A stretch of 64,000 nt of DNA from positions 35,105 through 99,104 of the forward strand of contig JADKJB010000016.1 of NCBI GenBank assembly GCA_016722525.1, read 5' to 3'. The position numbers and the translations under genes are program-made. The notes under the pieces are model-generated. The model was not told where the DNA came from and searched no databases. It saw only the letters and a program-made list of their open reading frames with translations. This stretch comes from Bacteroidota bacterium. Lineage in GTDB: Bacteria; Bacteroidota; Bacteroidia; AKYH767-A; OLB10. Below, piece by piece: positions 50,669-61,540 of the stretch (positions are counted from its first letter, which is position 1; each line of letters starts with the position of its first letter).

Positions 50669-52381
50669 ATGAAAACAACTTATTCCAAATTAATTATGTT
50701 GGGTGCCATTTTGATATTGTTTCAAATGGAAGGATTCACACAAACATTAACTTTAACACCCTCCAACTTTAATGGTTATAATATCAGTTGCTTTGGTAGC
50801 GCAACGGGAAGTGTAAATCTGACTATTTCAGGAGGCACACCACCATACACTATTGAATGGAGTAATGCGGCCACCAGCGAAGATCTCAGTAATGTACCTG
50901 CGGGCTATTATCGTGTCAGCGTTGATGATGCTGATACTTTGACATCCATTGTCGAAGCCGAAATCACGCTAACACAACCTGAACCACTTGAGATCGGAGA
51001 GGTTCAGCCGTACGTATATCCAAACAATTATAATGTTAGCCAGTTTGGTGCTTGCAATGGAACTATCCAAATCAATGTTTCAGGTGGAGTTGTTCCCTAT
51101 GACTATGCTTGGAGTCCAGGACAACAAACGGTTTCTAATCCAACTAATTTGTGTTCCCGCCAAAACACAGTGTTGCTAACCGATGCCAACGGATGTATGA
51201 CCTCTGCAAGTGTGCTTTTAAGTGAGCCGGAGCGCGACGACTGGATTATGAATGGTAATTTCAGTTCTAATCCCGCCACACAATTTATTGGCACCAGAGA
51301 CAGCGTGAAACTGCTTTTTAAAACCAACAATCAGGAGCGCATGAGTATTGCTGCAGATGGGCAGTTTAGGATTAACAAACTGGGTGGCAGGATCTCGTGC
51401 GTTGATGGTTGATTCACTTGGGAAGTTGATTGCAGCGCCTTCTCTTAGCTGGATGACAAATGGTAATTTTCTCGGTGGTAATGAGTTTATCGGATCAACC
51501 AATAGTAAAGATCTGGTTTTTAAAACTTCCGGCCTGACAAGAATGAAATTAAAATCAAATGGTAAAATTTCAATATCAGAATTTGAAACTACTGCTAATG
51601 GAATTCTTTACACCGACTACTTAGGAGAAATTTGGAAACTTGATTTTGACCCATCACAACCAGCATTATTCTTAGATGCTTCAGGAAATTTCACAGCATT
51701 ACCAACAGGTAGCAATGCCTGGAGTTTGAGTGGACAAACTGTTTACAACCTGCATTCAGGAAATACAGGAATTGGAATAGCGAACCCTGCTTACAAATTT
51801 CATGTTGTGCATGATCCAGGAACTTCTTCAAGTGGAGGAGTTATAGTGGAAAGCAATAATGCGAACAATGCCAATAGTGAAATTAAGTTTAAGCATGCGG
51901 GAAATGATCAATGGTCAATAGGGAGTAATGTTCAACACAATACACAATGAAACTTTTTCATTTATGATAATTCCATTTCACCGGTGGGCGAGAACCGTTT
52001 TTATATTGATGGTGAAGGACGGATTGGGATTGGTGCGATCCCACCCACAACTTGGCTTCACAGAGTGCAGAGTACCGATTGTATGTTGAAGGTGGCATAA
52101 TGACCCGTGATGTTAAAGTTACCGCTCAAAATCCCTTTCCAGATTATGTGTTCGAAGGTGACTATGATTTAATGACCATTACAGAGTACGGCAATTACTT
52201 TGAAAAACACAAACACTTGCCCGGCATTCCAACAGCAGCAGAAATTGAAGAGCAACAAGGATTTGAAGTAGGTGATATGCAGATAAAGCTACTTGAAAAA
52301 GTTGAGGAACAAGCAAGGTATATTGTAGATTTACAACGGCAATTAAATGAAATAAAGGCTCAACTTAACATCAAAAAATAG
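50669..52381 (+). CDS. C1: SprB-repeat / tail-fibre-like surface protein, frameshifts and an in-frame stop
   Basis: C1 is nearly identical to B1 throughout, with the same SprB repeats, FIGT/FIGS units, NTGIGIANPAYKFHV stalk motif, FPDYVFEGDYDLMTITEYGN and coiled-coil end. The signal peptide differs slightly (LIMLGAILILFQMEGFTQ). Indels near 51390 and 52055 break the frame. At 51948-51950 a TGA stands in frame where B1 has AGA (HNSTRNFFIYD). Because the defects differ from those in B1, comparing the two gives the reading frame with confidence. It is the first gene of operon C. Confidence 0.82.
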
Positions 52382-52386
52382 TAGCT

Positions 52387-54596
52387 ATGAAAACATACAT
52401 ACTTTTAAGTGTTTTGTGTATCTTTATACTAAATACGCAAGGACAAACACCACCTCAAGGCTATGTGACTCTGAAGGGCAGACAGTTTTATGATGGAAAT
52501 GGAAATCCGTTTTATCCGTTGATGATGAATTATGAAATGGAATATCAGTATGACAATAGTTTTACCAATCACTGGTTGAATAAATACTGGGAATATGGTA
52601 TAGAAAATGATGGATTTGAAAATACTAATTCTATTGATGCTGAGAATGAAATAATTTCAGATCTTACTATTATAAGAAATATAGGATTCAATATGGTAAG
52701 ACCTGAATTTACACCGAAATGGGATCCAGTTTTGAAAGAATTTTATTTACGAGGTCGTACATATGGTGATCCGTCAGTTCAATATAACCTAGATAGTGAC
52801 GATGCCAGAACCTATTTTGATCAACCTTATGCAACGAATCAAGCTGTTTTAGAATATTTTACATATATGGACTGGTTCATTGATCAGGCAGGACAAAATA
52901 ATATGTACACCATGTTGAATGGTGTTTTAGGTGATGTTACCGATCCTGATGCATTTATTCCTTATAAAGAATATCTTGACTTATTAGGCAAACATTTTAA
53001 ATTTAATACTTGGCTCGCGTTTTATGATATTATAAATGAACCACAATATGTATATAATTATGCCTATTCAACACCTCAATATAGTAAAATGCAAGCATGT
53101 GAATTGGTTGCTGAATATTACGATGCCTTAAAAGATGACAATGCAGATCCAAATCATCTCGTCTCGGGAGGGAATTTGGTCACTGAAGATGTTACTTTGT
53201 TTGACCCTTCATTATTAAAATTAGATTTTAGTCAGCCACATTTATATTCTGAAAGTTATACTACTTATGATAATTGCAACTTAACAAATAAAATTAATAG
53301 AATAAAAGGAAGTACCTACTGGTTTTCAAAAAATATTCCAATGCCATGGATAAATGGCGAAACAGGATTTCCTTCTTCTGATGACCCGCAATATCCCAAA
53401 TGTAATGATTTAGTTTGTTTAGTTGCCGGATCAAATGCCGATCAACAATCCTATGCGGAACAAATTTTACAAAATACACGAGATAGCAAAGGCAGCGGTT
53501 TTGTATGGTGGGTTTTTCAGGATGGAGCCTGGCCCGATCATGGAAATGCGCTTAATGGGTATGGATTGTTGACCCTTGAAACTGGAGCGCCCAAACAAGC
53601 TGTAACCACTTTTGCAAATTATTTGGACCCAAATAATAATTATCAGCCTCCTCCTGCAAGTGCTACCTTGCCAGCAGAACCAGATAACTATAGGGACCCA
53701 TATGTTAACAAACAATTCAACCCAAATGAAATTGGAGCCGTTACTGGAAGAGTCTTGGATGAGACCGGAAACGGAGTTGATAATGCTTGGGTAACAGCAA
53801 AAAATTATTTGTACGTTGATTATAGTCTTCCACAACCTGAAATTGTTTGTTCATGGATAAATACGTATACAGATCCAGATGGGTATTTTAAAATTATTCC
53901 ATTGAACACTACAGATTTCATGGATCCATAGAATCACCTTATATAAGAGGTTCAGCAATGGGGCAGAAAGTTTTCATGCAGGAATTAATGATGGTACACA
54001 AATGGTAAACCCGTCTGATGTCACGCTTAAAAATATTAAATTTGAATATGATGCTTTTGAGGAAGTAGCTGTTGCAATTTTAGACCAGAGAAATTTTAAA
54101 GGTTGGAATTCTTTAACAATAGCAACTCAAAATTGGAAGGAGAATCACAATTAAATGCCAGAGAGAAATTAATTTAAAAGATGGATTTCATGCCACCCAA
54201 ACTAGCGAAGTACATGTTTTTCCTACTGAAACATTTGCAGTCTGTGGAGATTATGCAAATTTTCAAGATCATAATGCTCGTATTGCTCAGAATTCAAATG
54301 AAAGTTCAATTGCTAAGATTACGAAGAGAATAGAACTAAATTTCAATATGAATAATTTCGATATTTTAGTTTCACCAAATCCATCAATTGGAATAGTGAC
54401 AATCAAAATATTTAATCGCTCAAAATTTCACAAAGGTAAATTAATTCTAAGAAATTCAATTGGTAAAAATTTGCTTGAAACAACCTTTTTTGAAAATAAT
54501 ATTCAATTGGATATGAGCAATGTTGCCAAAGGTTTTTATTTTATTGAAGTAGTGTCAAACAACCTAAGTGTAACCACTAAATTAATCTTAAACTAA
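52387..54596 (+). CDS. C2: GH5-like glycosidase with T9SS tail, frameshifted 3' part
   Basis: This is the better-preserved paralogue of B2. The signal peptide and first 40 residues match B2 almost exactly; the barrel then diverges. Acid/base Glu218 lies in FYDIINEP and nucleophile Glu325 in INGETGFPSSD, followed by WWVFQDGAWPDHG. Then come the regulatory-like beta domain (GAVTGRVLDETGNGVDNAWV), the INLKDGFHATQTSEVHVFPT linker and the T9SS tail (ISPN-type LVSPNPSIGIVTIKIFN ... TTKLILN). Three or more indels lie between 53925 and 54170. The last 22 bases of this gene recur before C4, C5 and C6. Product about 736 residues, secreted. Confidence 0.8.
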
Positions 54597-54597
54597 C

Positions 54598-56224
54598 ATG
54601 AAAACTATAATATTAATAATAATTTCAATTGGATTCAATAACTATTCTTATGCACAATGGCAATGGACACAACATTTTGGAGGGAATTCTTTTAATTCCC
54701 CGGACGACATTTCTGCTAACCTGCTAAGTGATGGTAATTACATTTTTTCCGTTGGAGAATATGGAGGCCCATTATATATGCCAAACGATACTCTTCCCTT
54801 CAGTGGTGTAAATCAAATATATATCACCAAATTTACTTCTTCAGGCACCCAGGTGTGGGCACAATCATTAGGAGGTAATTATAATCAATTTCTGGACTAT
54901 GAGTACAGTTATGGAGCTTTGGATCAAAATTCAAATTCAATTTATCTTTCTGGAGTTGTAATAGGTGATGTCTCATTTGGAGGAATTACCTCCTATAGTA
55001 GTTCAGGACTTGGAGATATTTTTCTAGCAAAAATGGATTTTAATGGAAACTATTCATGGGTGGAGAGGGTAATAAATTCCGGTTATGATCGATCTAAAAT
55101 ATTTCTAAGTCCATCCGGAAAAATCTATCTGATCATTCAAACGGAAGATTCTTCTCAATTTGGCAATTTTAGTTTACCACCCGGAGGTTCGCTTGTTGAA
55201 TATAATAGTTCAGGAATTTGTATGGGAGCAACACATAAATTTAATGCACCTATGTTTGCTAACCAAAATGATGTAAGATTGAGTTTTTTAGATCATGATT
55301 TATTTTATTTTGGAAGATTTCGAAGTTCTACTTTCCAACTTGACACCTTCAACTTAACAAACAACGGCACCTCCGATGCCTTCATTGCCCGTGCAGACTC
55401 TAATGGAAATGTTAAATGGGTAAAGCATTTTGGCAATGCGGGAGCAGATTACATTGAGGATATAGCCATCAGTAATAATTACCTGTATGCAATAGGTGGT
55501 TTTCAGGATTCTATAAATTTTGGCGGAAATTCTTTGTACAATACAGGGCAGGATGTTTTCTTTACAAAATTTGACACCGCAGGAAACACCATTTGGGCGC
55601 GCAATTTATTTTGCACCGGTGCCACAAGTTCCGGCAACAAAATAGTGGTGGATAATGATGGCAATACGTATGTTACTGGTTCTTTTTCAGGAACAGCTTC
55701 GTTTGGTAATTTTCAACTCACTACCACCAACCCATCCGATATGTTCCTTGCCAGATACGATTCGGCAGGAAACTGCCTGGGAGTGAAAAATTTCCAGGCA
55801 TGCCAGCGGAAATTGTCTGGCAACCGATAGCAACGGAGATGTGGTAGTAGCTGGAACATTTAATAATACCGTTACCATTGGTTCCAACACAATAACCAGC
55901 TATGGTGGCAGAGATGTGTTCCTGGCTAAATCCGATGCCATCACCGGCCTCGAAGAACCCGAACGCTCCTCCTCCAACCAACTCCTCATCTACGCCAACC
56001 CCAACGCAGGCAAATGCAACATAACAGTTCCAGAGGAATTTGTAAATGAAAGATACCTCGAATTAACTATATTCGATAATTCAGGAAGAACAGTTCAAAA
56101 GAAAATTTTGGAAATGAATGATGGAACTATCAAAGTTGAATTAGAGGCTCAGGCGAAGGGTGTTTATAGTATTACTCTGGGGAATGGGAAGAGAGTGTTT
56201 TCTGGGAAGATGGTTATTGAATGA
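54598..56224 (+). CDS. C3: SBBP-propeller T9SS protein, frameshifted once
   Basis: The best-preserved propeller paralogue, about 542 residues. A signal peptide (MKTIILIIISIGFNNYSYAQ) precedes QWQWTQHFGGNSFNSP and at least six SBBP-type repeats with the cores ITKFTSSGTQVWAQSLGGNY, LAKMDFNGNYSWVERV, IARADSNGNVKWVKHFGNAG, FTKFDTAGNTIWARNL, LARYDSAGNCLGVKN and FLAKSDAITGLEEPE. The T9SS tail follows (LLIYANPNAGKCNITVPEEF ... GVYSITLGNGKRVFSGKMVI). One indel lies near 55795. It starts one base after the C2 stop. Function unknown; secreted beta-propellers often bind polysaccharide or protein. Confidence 0.82.
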
Positions 56225-56270
56225 GGAAAAAGTCATTCGCATCAAACAACCAAATTAATCTTAAACTAAC

Positions 56271-57887
56271 ATGAAAACTATATTAATATTTATAATTTCA
56301 TTGGTCTTTACTGGCAATTCTTATTCACAATGGAATTGGGTACAACATATAGGTGGTTTGGGATTTGTCCCAAATGAATACCCAAGAAGTTTGTCAACCG
56401 ACAGCACGAATTATTACTTGATTGGTGAATATGGTGGAAATTTGTATTTGTCATCAGACACGTTACCCCAAAATGGAGCCAATCAAATTTTTATCTTAAA
56501 ATATAGCGGTTCTGGGAATTTAATATGGTCTCAATCATTGGGTGGTAACTACAATCAGTTACTCAGGTTCGAACGTGGAATGGGCGTATTTGATAATTTT
56601 TCTAACAACCTCTATCTGGCAGGAAACGTAATTGGATCTGTTTACTTTGGGAATTGGAATGTTGGAGGTAGTATAAATACAAACGACATTTTTCTTGCAA
56701 AAATGGACTTGAATGGAAACTATATCTGGGTAAAAAAAGGAGGCGGTAGTGGTGATGATTATGCTAGTTGTTTTACAAATTCCAATGGAAAAATTTATCT
56801 TATAAGTAAAACATCAGCTTCAGCACAATTTGATTCTTTTTCATTACCTGCTGGTGGAGGACTTGTGCAATATGATTCTAGTGGAAATTGTTTGTCAGCT
56901 AAAGCATTGTTCAATACGGCAACCACCAATTCCAATGTGGTCAGTCTAACTTTTATTGATACGGAAATTTTATTTCATGGTTCTTTTAATACTCCTATTT
57001 TTCAAATAGATACTTTTAATGTGACAAACAATGGCGCTTATGATGGATTTATAGCCAGAGCCGATTCTAATGGAAATGTTAAATGGTTGAAGCAATTTGG
57101 AAATTCAGGAAATGATTTCGTTGTTGATTTAGCAATAATGAATAATGAAGTTTATGCCATTGGAGGCTTTCAGGATTCAATTAACTTGGGAACAATTTAT
57201 TTAAATTCTGCCGGAAATAACATTCTTGTTGCTAAGTTTGATACCTCAGGCAACGCAATTTGGGCACGAAACATTTCTTGCTTAGGCACATATTGTGCCG
57301 GTAATAAAATAATTGTCGATGCCGATGGAAACACATACATCACTGGAAATTTTTCCGGAACAGCAACATTCGGGAATTTCCAAATCACCACAACAAACAC
57401 TTACGATATGTTTCTTGCCAGATACGACTCAGCTGGAAATTGTTTAGGTGTTAAAATTTCGGACAAGCAAGCGGAAGTTGTCTGGCTACCGATAGCAATG
57501 GTGATGTAGTAGTAGCAGGAACATTTAACAATACCGTTACCATTGGCTCCAACACTTTTACCAGCTGGCGGCAGAGATGTGTTCCTCGCTAAATCCGATG
57601 CCATCACAGGACTCGAAGAACCTGAACGTATCATCTCCAACCAACTCCTCATCTACGCCAACCCCAATGCCGGTAAATGTAATATCACAGTTCCTGAAGA
57701 ATTTGTGAACGAGTCCTACCTGGAATTAACTATATTCGATAATTCAGGAAGAACAGTTCAAAAGAAAATTTTGGAAATGAATGATGGAACTATAAAAGTG
57801 AATTTGGAGTCTCAGACCAGTGGGGTGTATAGTATAACTCTTGGGAATGGGAAAAAGGTGTACGGTGGGAAGATGGTTGTGGAGTGA
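56271..57887 (+). CDS. C4: SBBP-propeller T9SS protein, frameshifted
   Basis: C4 has the same plan as C3 (signal peptide MKTILIFIISLVFTGNSYSQ, propeller repeats, T9SS tail ending GKKVYGGKMVVE), but its first 1200 bases are the most diverged of the array (for example GSINTNDIFLAKMDLNGNYI, IARADSNGNVKWLKQFGNSG). The last 250 bases, the T9SS tail, are again nearly identical to C5. Breaks lie near 57466 and 57565. It is preceded by a 46-base spacer whose final part copies the C2 3' end. About 538 residues. Confidence 0.8.
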
Positions 57888-57933
57888 GGAAAAGGTCATT
57901 CTCATCAAACCACCAAATTAATCTTAAACTAAC

Positions 57934-59562
57934 ATGAAAACTATAATATTAATAATAATTTCAATTGCATTCAATAACTATTCTTATGCGCAATGGCAAT
58001 GGGCACAACATTTTGGAGGGAACTCTTTTAATAATCCAAATGAATTTCCAACAAGTACTTTGATTGTGGGATCAAATAATTTTACAATTGGTGTATATGG
58101 CGGCACACTTTTCATGCCTAATGATACACTTTTTAGCAACGGAGATAATGACCTCTTTATCACTAAATGTGATTTATCAGGTAACCAATTGTGGTCAAAA
58201 ACAATCGGAGGAAAATTTAGTCAAACAACTGACAGTGAATACGGTTTTGGTGTTTATGATTCCTTATCAGATTGCATTTATATCTCAGGCCAAGTAATAG
58301 GTGAAGTTAATTTTGGTAGCATCGTTTTTAATGGCTCCACAGTTAGGAGTGATATCTTTACTGCAAAAATGGATTTAAATGGTAATTTCATATGGGTAAA
58401 AAAGGCGGGAGCTCAGACTATGACAGAGCCAAACCATATATATCAATTCAAATGGAAAAATTTATATTGTTGCTCAAACAAAAGATTCTTCGCAGTTTGG
58501 TAGTTACAATTTACCTCCCGGGGGAGCGCTTGTTCAATACGATAGTGCCGGCAATTGCACTTCAGCACAACTAAAATTCACTGAAGCTATGTTTAACAAT
58601 TACAATGAAGTGAGACTGAATTTTATAGATGATGACTGTTTTACTATGGAAGATTTGGAACATCTTCTTTTCAATTGGACACAGCATATCTTAATAACAA
58701 CGGCACCTCCGATGCCTTTCTTGCCCGAGCCGATTCTAATGGAAATGTTAAATGGGTAAAGCAATTTGGTAATGCAGGAGCCGATTACATTGAAGATATG
58801 GCCATCAGTAATAATTATCTGTATGCCATCGGTGGCTTTCAGGATTCCATTAATTTTGGCGGAACTTCTTTGTTCAACAATGGAAAAGATGTTTTTATTG
58901 CAAAGTTTGATTCCTCAGGCAACGCCATCTGGGCACATAGTATTTCTTGTTCCGGAACCACCTGTGCTGGTAATAAAATAATTGTCGATAACGATGGAAA
59001 CACCTATGTTACTGGTTCCTTTTCAGGGACAGCTTCTTTTGGAAATTTCCAATTAAACACCACCAATCCTTCCGACATGTTTCTTGCCAGATACGACTCA
59101 GCAGGAAAATTGTTTAGGTGTTAAGAATTTCCGGACAAGCTAGCGGAAATTGTCTGGCAACCCGATAGCAACGGAGATGTGGTTGTAGCAGGAACATTTA
59201 ACAATACCGTTACCATTGGTTCCAACACCTTTACCAGCTATGGTGGCAGAGATGTGTTCCTGGCTAAATCCGATGCTATCATCGGCCTCGAAGAACCTGA
59301 ACGTATCATTTCCAACCAACTCATCATCTACGCCAACCCCAATGCCGGTAAATGTAATATCACAGTTCCTGAAGAATTTGTGAACGAGTCCTACCTGGAA
59401 TTAACTATATTCGATAATTCAGGAAGAACAGTTCAAAAGAAAATTTTGGAAATGAATGATGGAACTATCAAAGTTGAATTAGAGGCTCAGGCGAAGGGTG
59501 TTTATAGTATTACTCTTGGGAATGGGAAAAAGGTGTTTGCTGGGAAGATGGTGATGGAGTGA
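57934..59562 (+). CDS. C5: SBBP-propeller T9SS protein, frameshifted
   Basis: The signal peptide region nearly repeats C3 (MKTIILIIISIAFNNYSYAQ). The first half is distinct (NDLFITKCDLSGNQLWSKTI, SDIFTAKMDLNGNFIWVKKA), whereas the second half from TSDAFLARADSNGNVKWVKQ onwards is almost identical to B3 and C6. The T9SS tail matches C4. Breaks lie near 58425, 58505, 58640 and 59108. About 540 residues. The mosaic pattern suggests gene conversion among array members. Confidence 0.78.
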
Positions 59563-59608
59563 TGAAAATGTCATTCTCATCAAACCACTAAATTAATCTT
59601 GAACTAAC

Positions 59609-61227
59609 ATGAAAACTATATTAATATTTATAATTTCATTGGTCTTTACTGGCAATTCATTTGCCCAGTGGCATCAGTCAAATCATTTCGTTGGAAATTC
59701 TTTAATGCTCCTCATGATGTACCTTTAAGTCTTTTAACTGATGGTATTAATTCAATTACAATTGGATTTTGTAAGGCCCATGAACATGCCCAATGACACA
59801 TTGCCATCAAATGGAGTAAATCAAATATTTATTACAAAATTTAATGCATCAGGCAATCAAATATGGGATCAATCATTGAAATTGGTAACTATAATCAATT
59901 TCTGGATTATGAATACGGTGAGGAGTTATTGATAATAATTCGAATTCAATATTTCTTACAGGCATTGTAACAGGCGATGTTTCGTTTGGTGGAATTACTT
60001 CTTATAGCAGTTCCGGACTTGGAGATATTTTTTTAACAAAAATGGATTTGAATGGAAACTATGTGTGGGTTGATCGAATAATAACATCAGGAGAAGATGT
60101 ATCCAGAATATTTATCAGTCCCTTTGGAAAAATATATCTCATCACACAAACGGAAGGTTCTTCTCAATTTGGAAATTTCAATTTGCCACCAGGTGGGGGA
60201 ATAATACAATATGATGCTGCGGGAAATTGTTTGTCTGCTGAGATATTATTTACACCTTCAGCAGCAACACAGTTTAATGAAGTATATATGAAATTTATTG
60301 AAAGTGACATATTTTTCCATGGCTATTTCAATACCACTTCTTTCCAACTTGACACCTTCAACCTAACAAACCTCGGCACCTCCGATGCCTTTCTTGCCGG
60401 GCCGATTCTAATGGAAATGTTAAATGGGTAAGCAATTTGGTAATGCAGGAACCGATTACATTGAAGGAATATGGCCATCAGTAGTAATTATCTGTATGCC
60501 ATCGGTGGCTTTCAGGATTCCATTAATTTTGGCGGAACTTCTTTGTTCAACAATGGAAAAGATGTATTTATTACAAAGTTTGACACTTCAGGTAACACCA
60601 TTTGGGCACGCAACTTATTTTGCACCGGTGCCACAAGTTCCGGCAACAAAATTGTCGTGGATAATGATGGCAATACGTATGTTACTGGCTCATTTTCAGG
60701 AACAACTTCGTTTGGTAATTTTCAACTCACTACCAACCATCCGATATGTTCCTTGCCAGATGCGATTCGGCAGGAAACTGCCTAGGAGTGAAAAATTTCG
60801 GGCATGCAGCGGAAGTTGTCTGGCAGCCGATAGCAACGGAGATGTGGTTGTAGCTGGAACATTTAATAATACCGTTACCAGTGGTTCCAACACCTTAACC
60901 AGCTATGGCGGCAGAGATGTGTTCTATGGCTAAATCCGATGCCATCACCGGCCTCGAAGAACCCGAACGCTCCTCCTCCAACCAACTCCTCATCTACCCA
61001 GCCTTCAACGCAGGTAAATGTAATATCACAGTTCCTGAAGAATTTGTGAACGAGTCCTACCTGGAATTAATCATTTTTGATAACGCAGGGAAAACTATTC
61101 AAAAGAAAATTCTTGAAATGAATGATGGAACTATAAAAGTTGAATTAGAGGCTCAGGCGAGGGTGTTTATAGTATTACTCTGGGGAATGGGAAAAAGGTG
61201 TTTGCTGGGAAGATGGTGATGGAATGA
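59609..61227 (+). CDS. C6: SBBP-propeller T9SS protein, heavily frameshifted
   Basis: The signal peptide copies C4 (MKTILIFIISLVFTGNSFAQ), the next 600 bases follow B3 (NAPHDVPLSLLTDG, GITSYSSSGLGDIFLTKMDL), and the rest follows B3/C5. At least ten indels interrupt it (for example near 59700, 59775, 59880, 59925, 60400, 60470, 60740, 60805, 60925 and 61165), more than in any other gene here. It may be a decayed copy or a poorly resolved consensus across repeats. The stop at 61225 is followed by the same end-of-block repeat as after B3. Confidence 0.65.
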
Positions 61228-61355
61228 TGTCATATTGTTTAAAAAGCATAATAATCAGGATGAATTTACAATCAAAAACACAACTTGTTTAAACCATTGA
61301 TTCAACTAAGCTAAAAATATTTATTGAAAATGGTTGTAACACATTGAAAATAAAA
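61228..61355 (+). repeat. end-of-block repeat, copy 2
   Basis: This region matches 50144-50270 with a few differences and ends in GAAAATAAAA just before the third tRNA fragment. Confidence 0.8.
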
Positions 61356-61402
61356 GTGATTCCGAAGCGACTCGAACGCTTGACCTACTGCTTAGAAGGC
61401 AG
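61356..61402 (-). other. tRNA-Arg(UCU)-like 3' half; attachment site of an integrative element
   Basis: On the minus strand the anticodon arm is CTGC-CTTCTAA-GCAG (anticodon UCU), followed by AGGTC, the T arm AAGCG-TTCGAGT-CGCTT and the acceptor strand CGGAATC-A, then C and TTTT. There is no D arm or 5' acceptor strand; the sequence before the anticodon arm is unrelated and leads to an integrase gene. This is the typical remnant at one end of an element inserted into a tRNA gene. Confidence 0.65.
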
Positions 61403-61540
61403 AATTTTATAGTACTTCTTTGTTATCATTTTTGTACCACAATGATAGTGAAAATCAGGTTATCATAGAGAGTTATTTATTTATTTGTTATCTGTTTTAT
61501 ATTGGTTTATTTCGTTTCTTTGTATGCAAATCGTATGCAA

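Noticed and set aside
39856..61402. Complete tRNA genes at the three fragments
   Set aside because: No D arm or 5' acceptor strand is present near any copy, so they cannot fold as functional tRNAs.
39856..61402. CRISPR array
   Set aside because: The repeats are few, long and coding or leader-like, with kilobase spacing; there are no short regular repeats and no cas genes.
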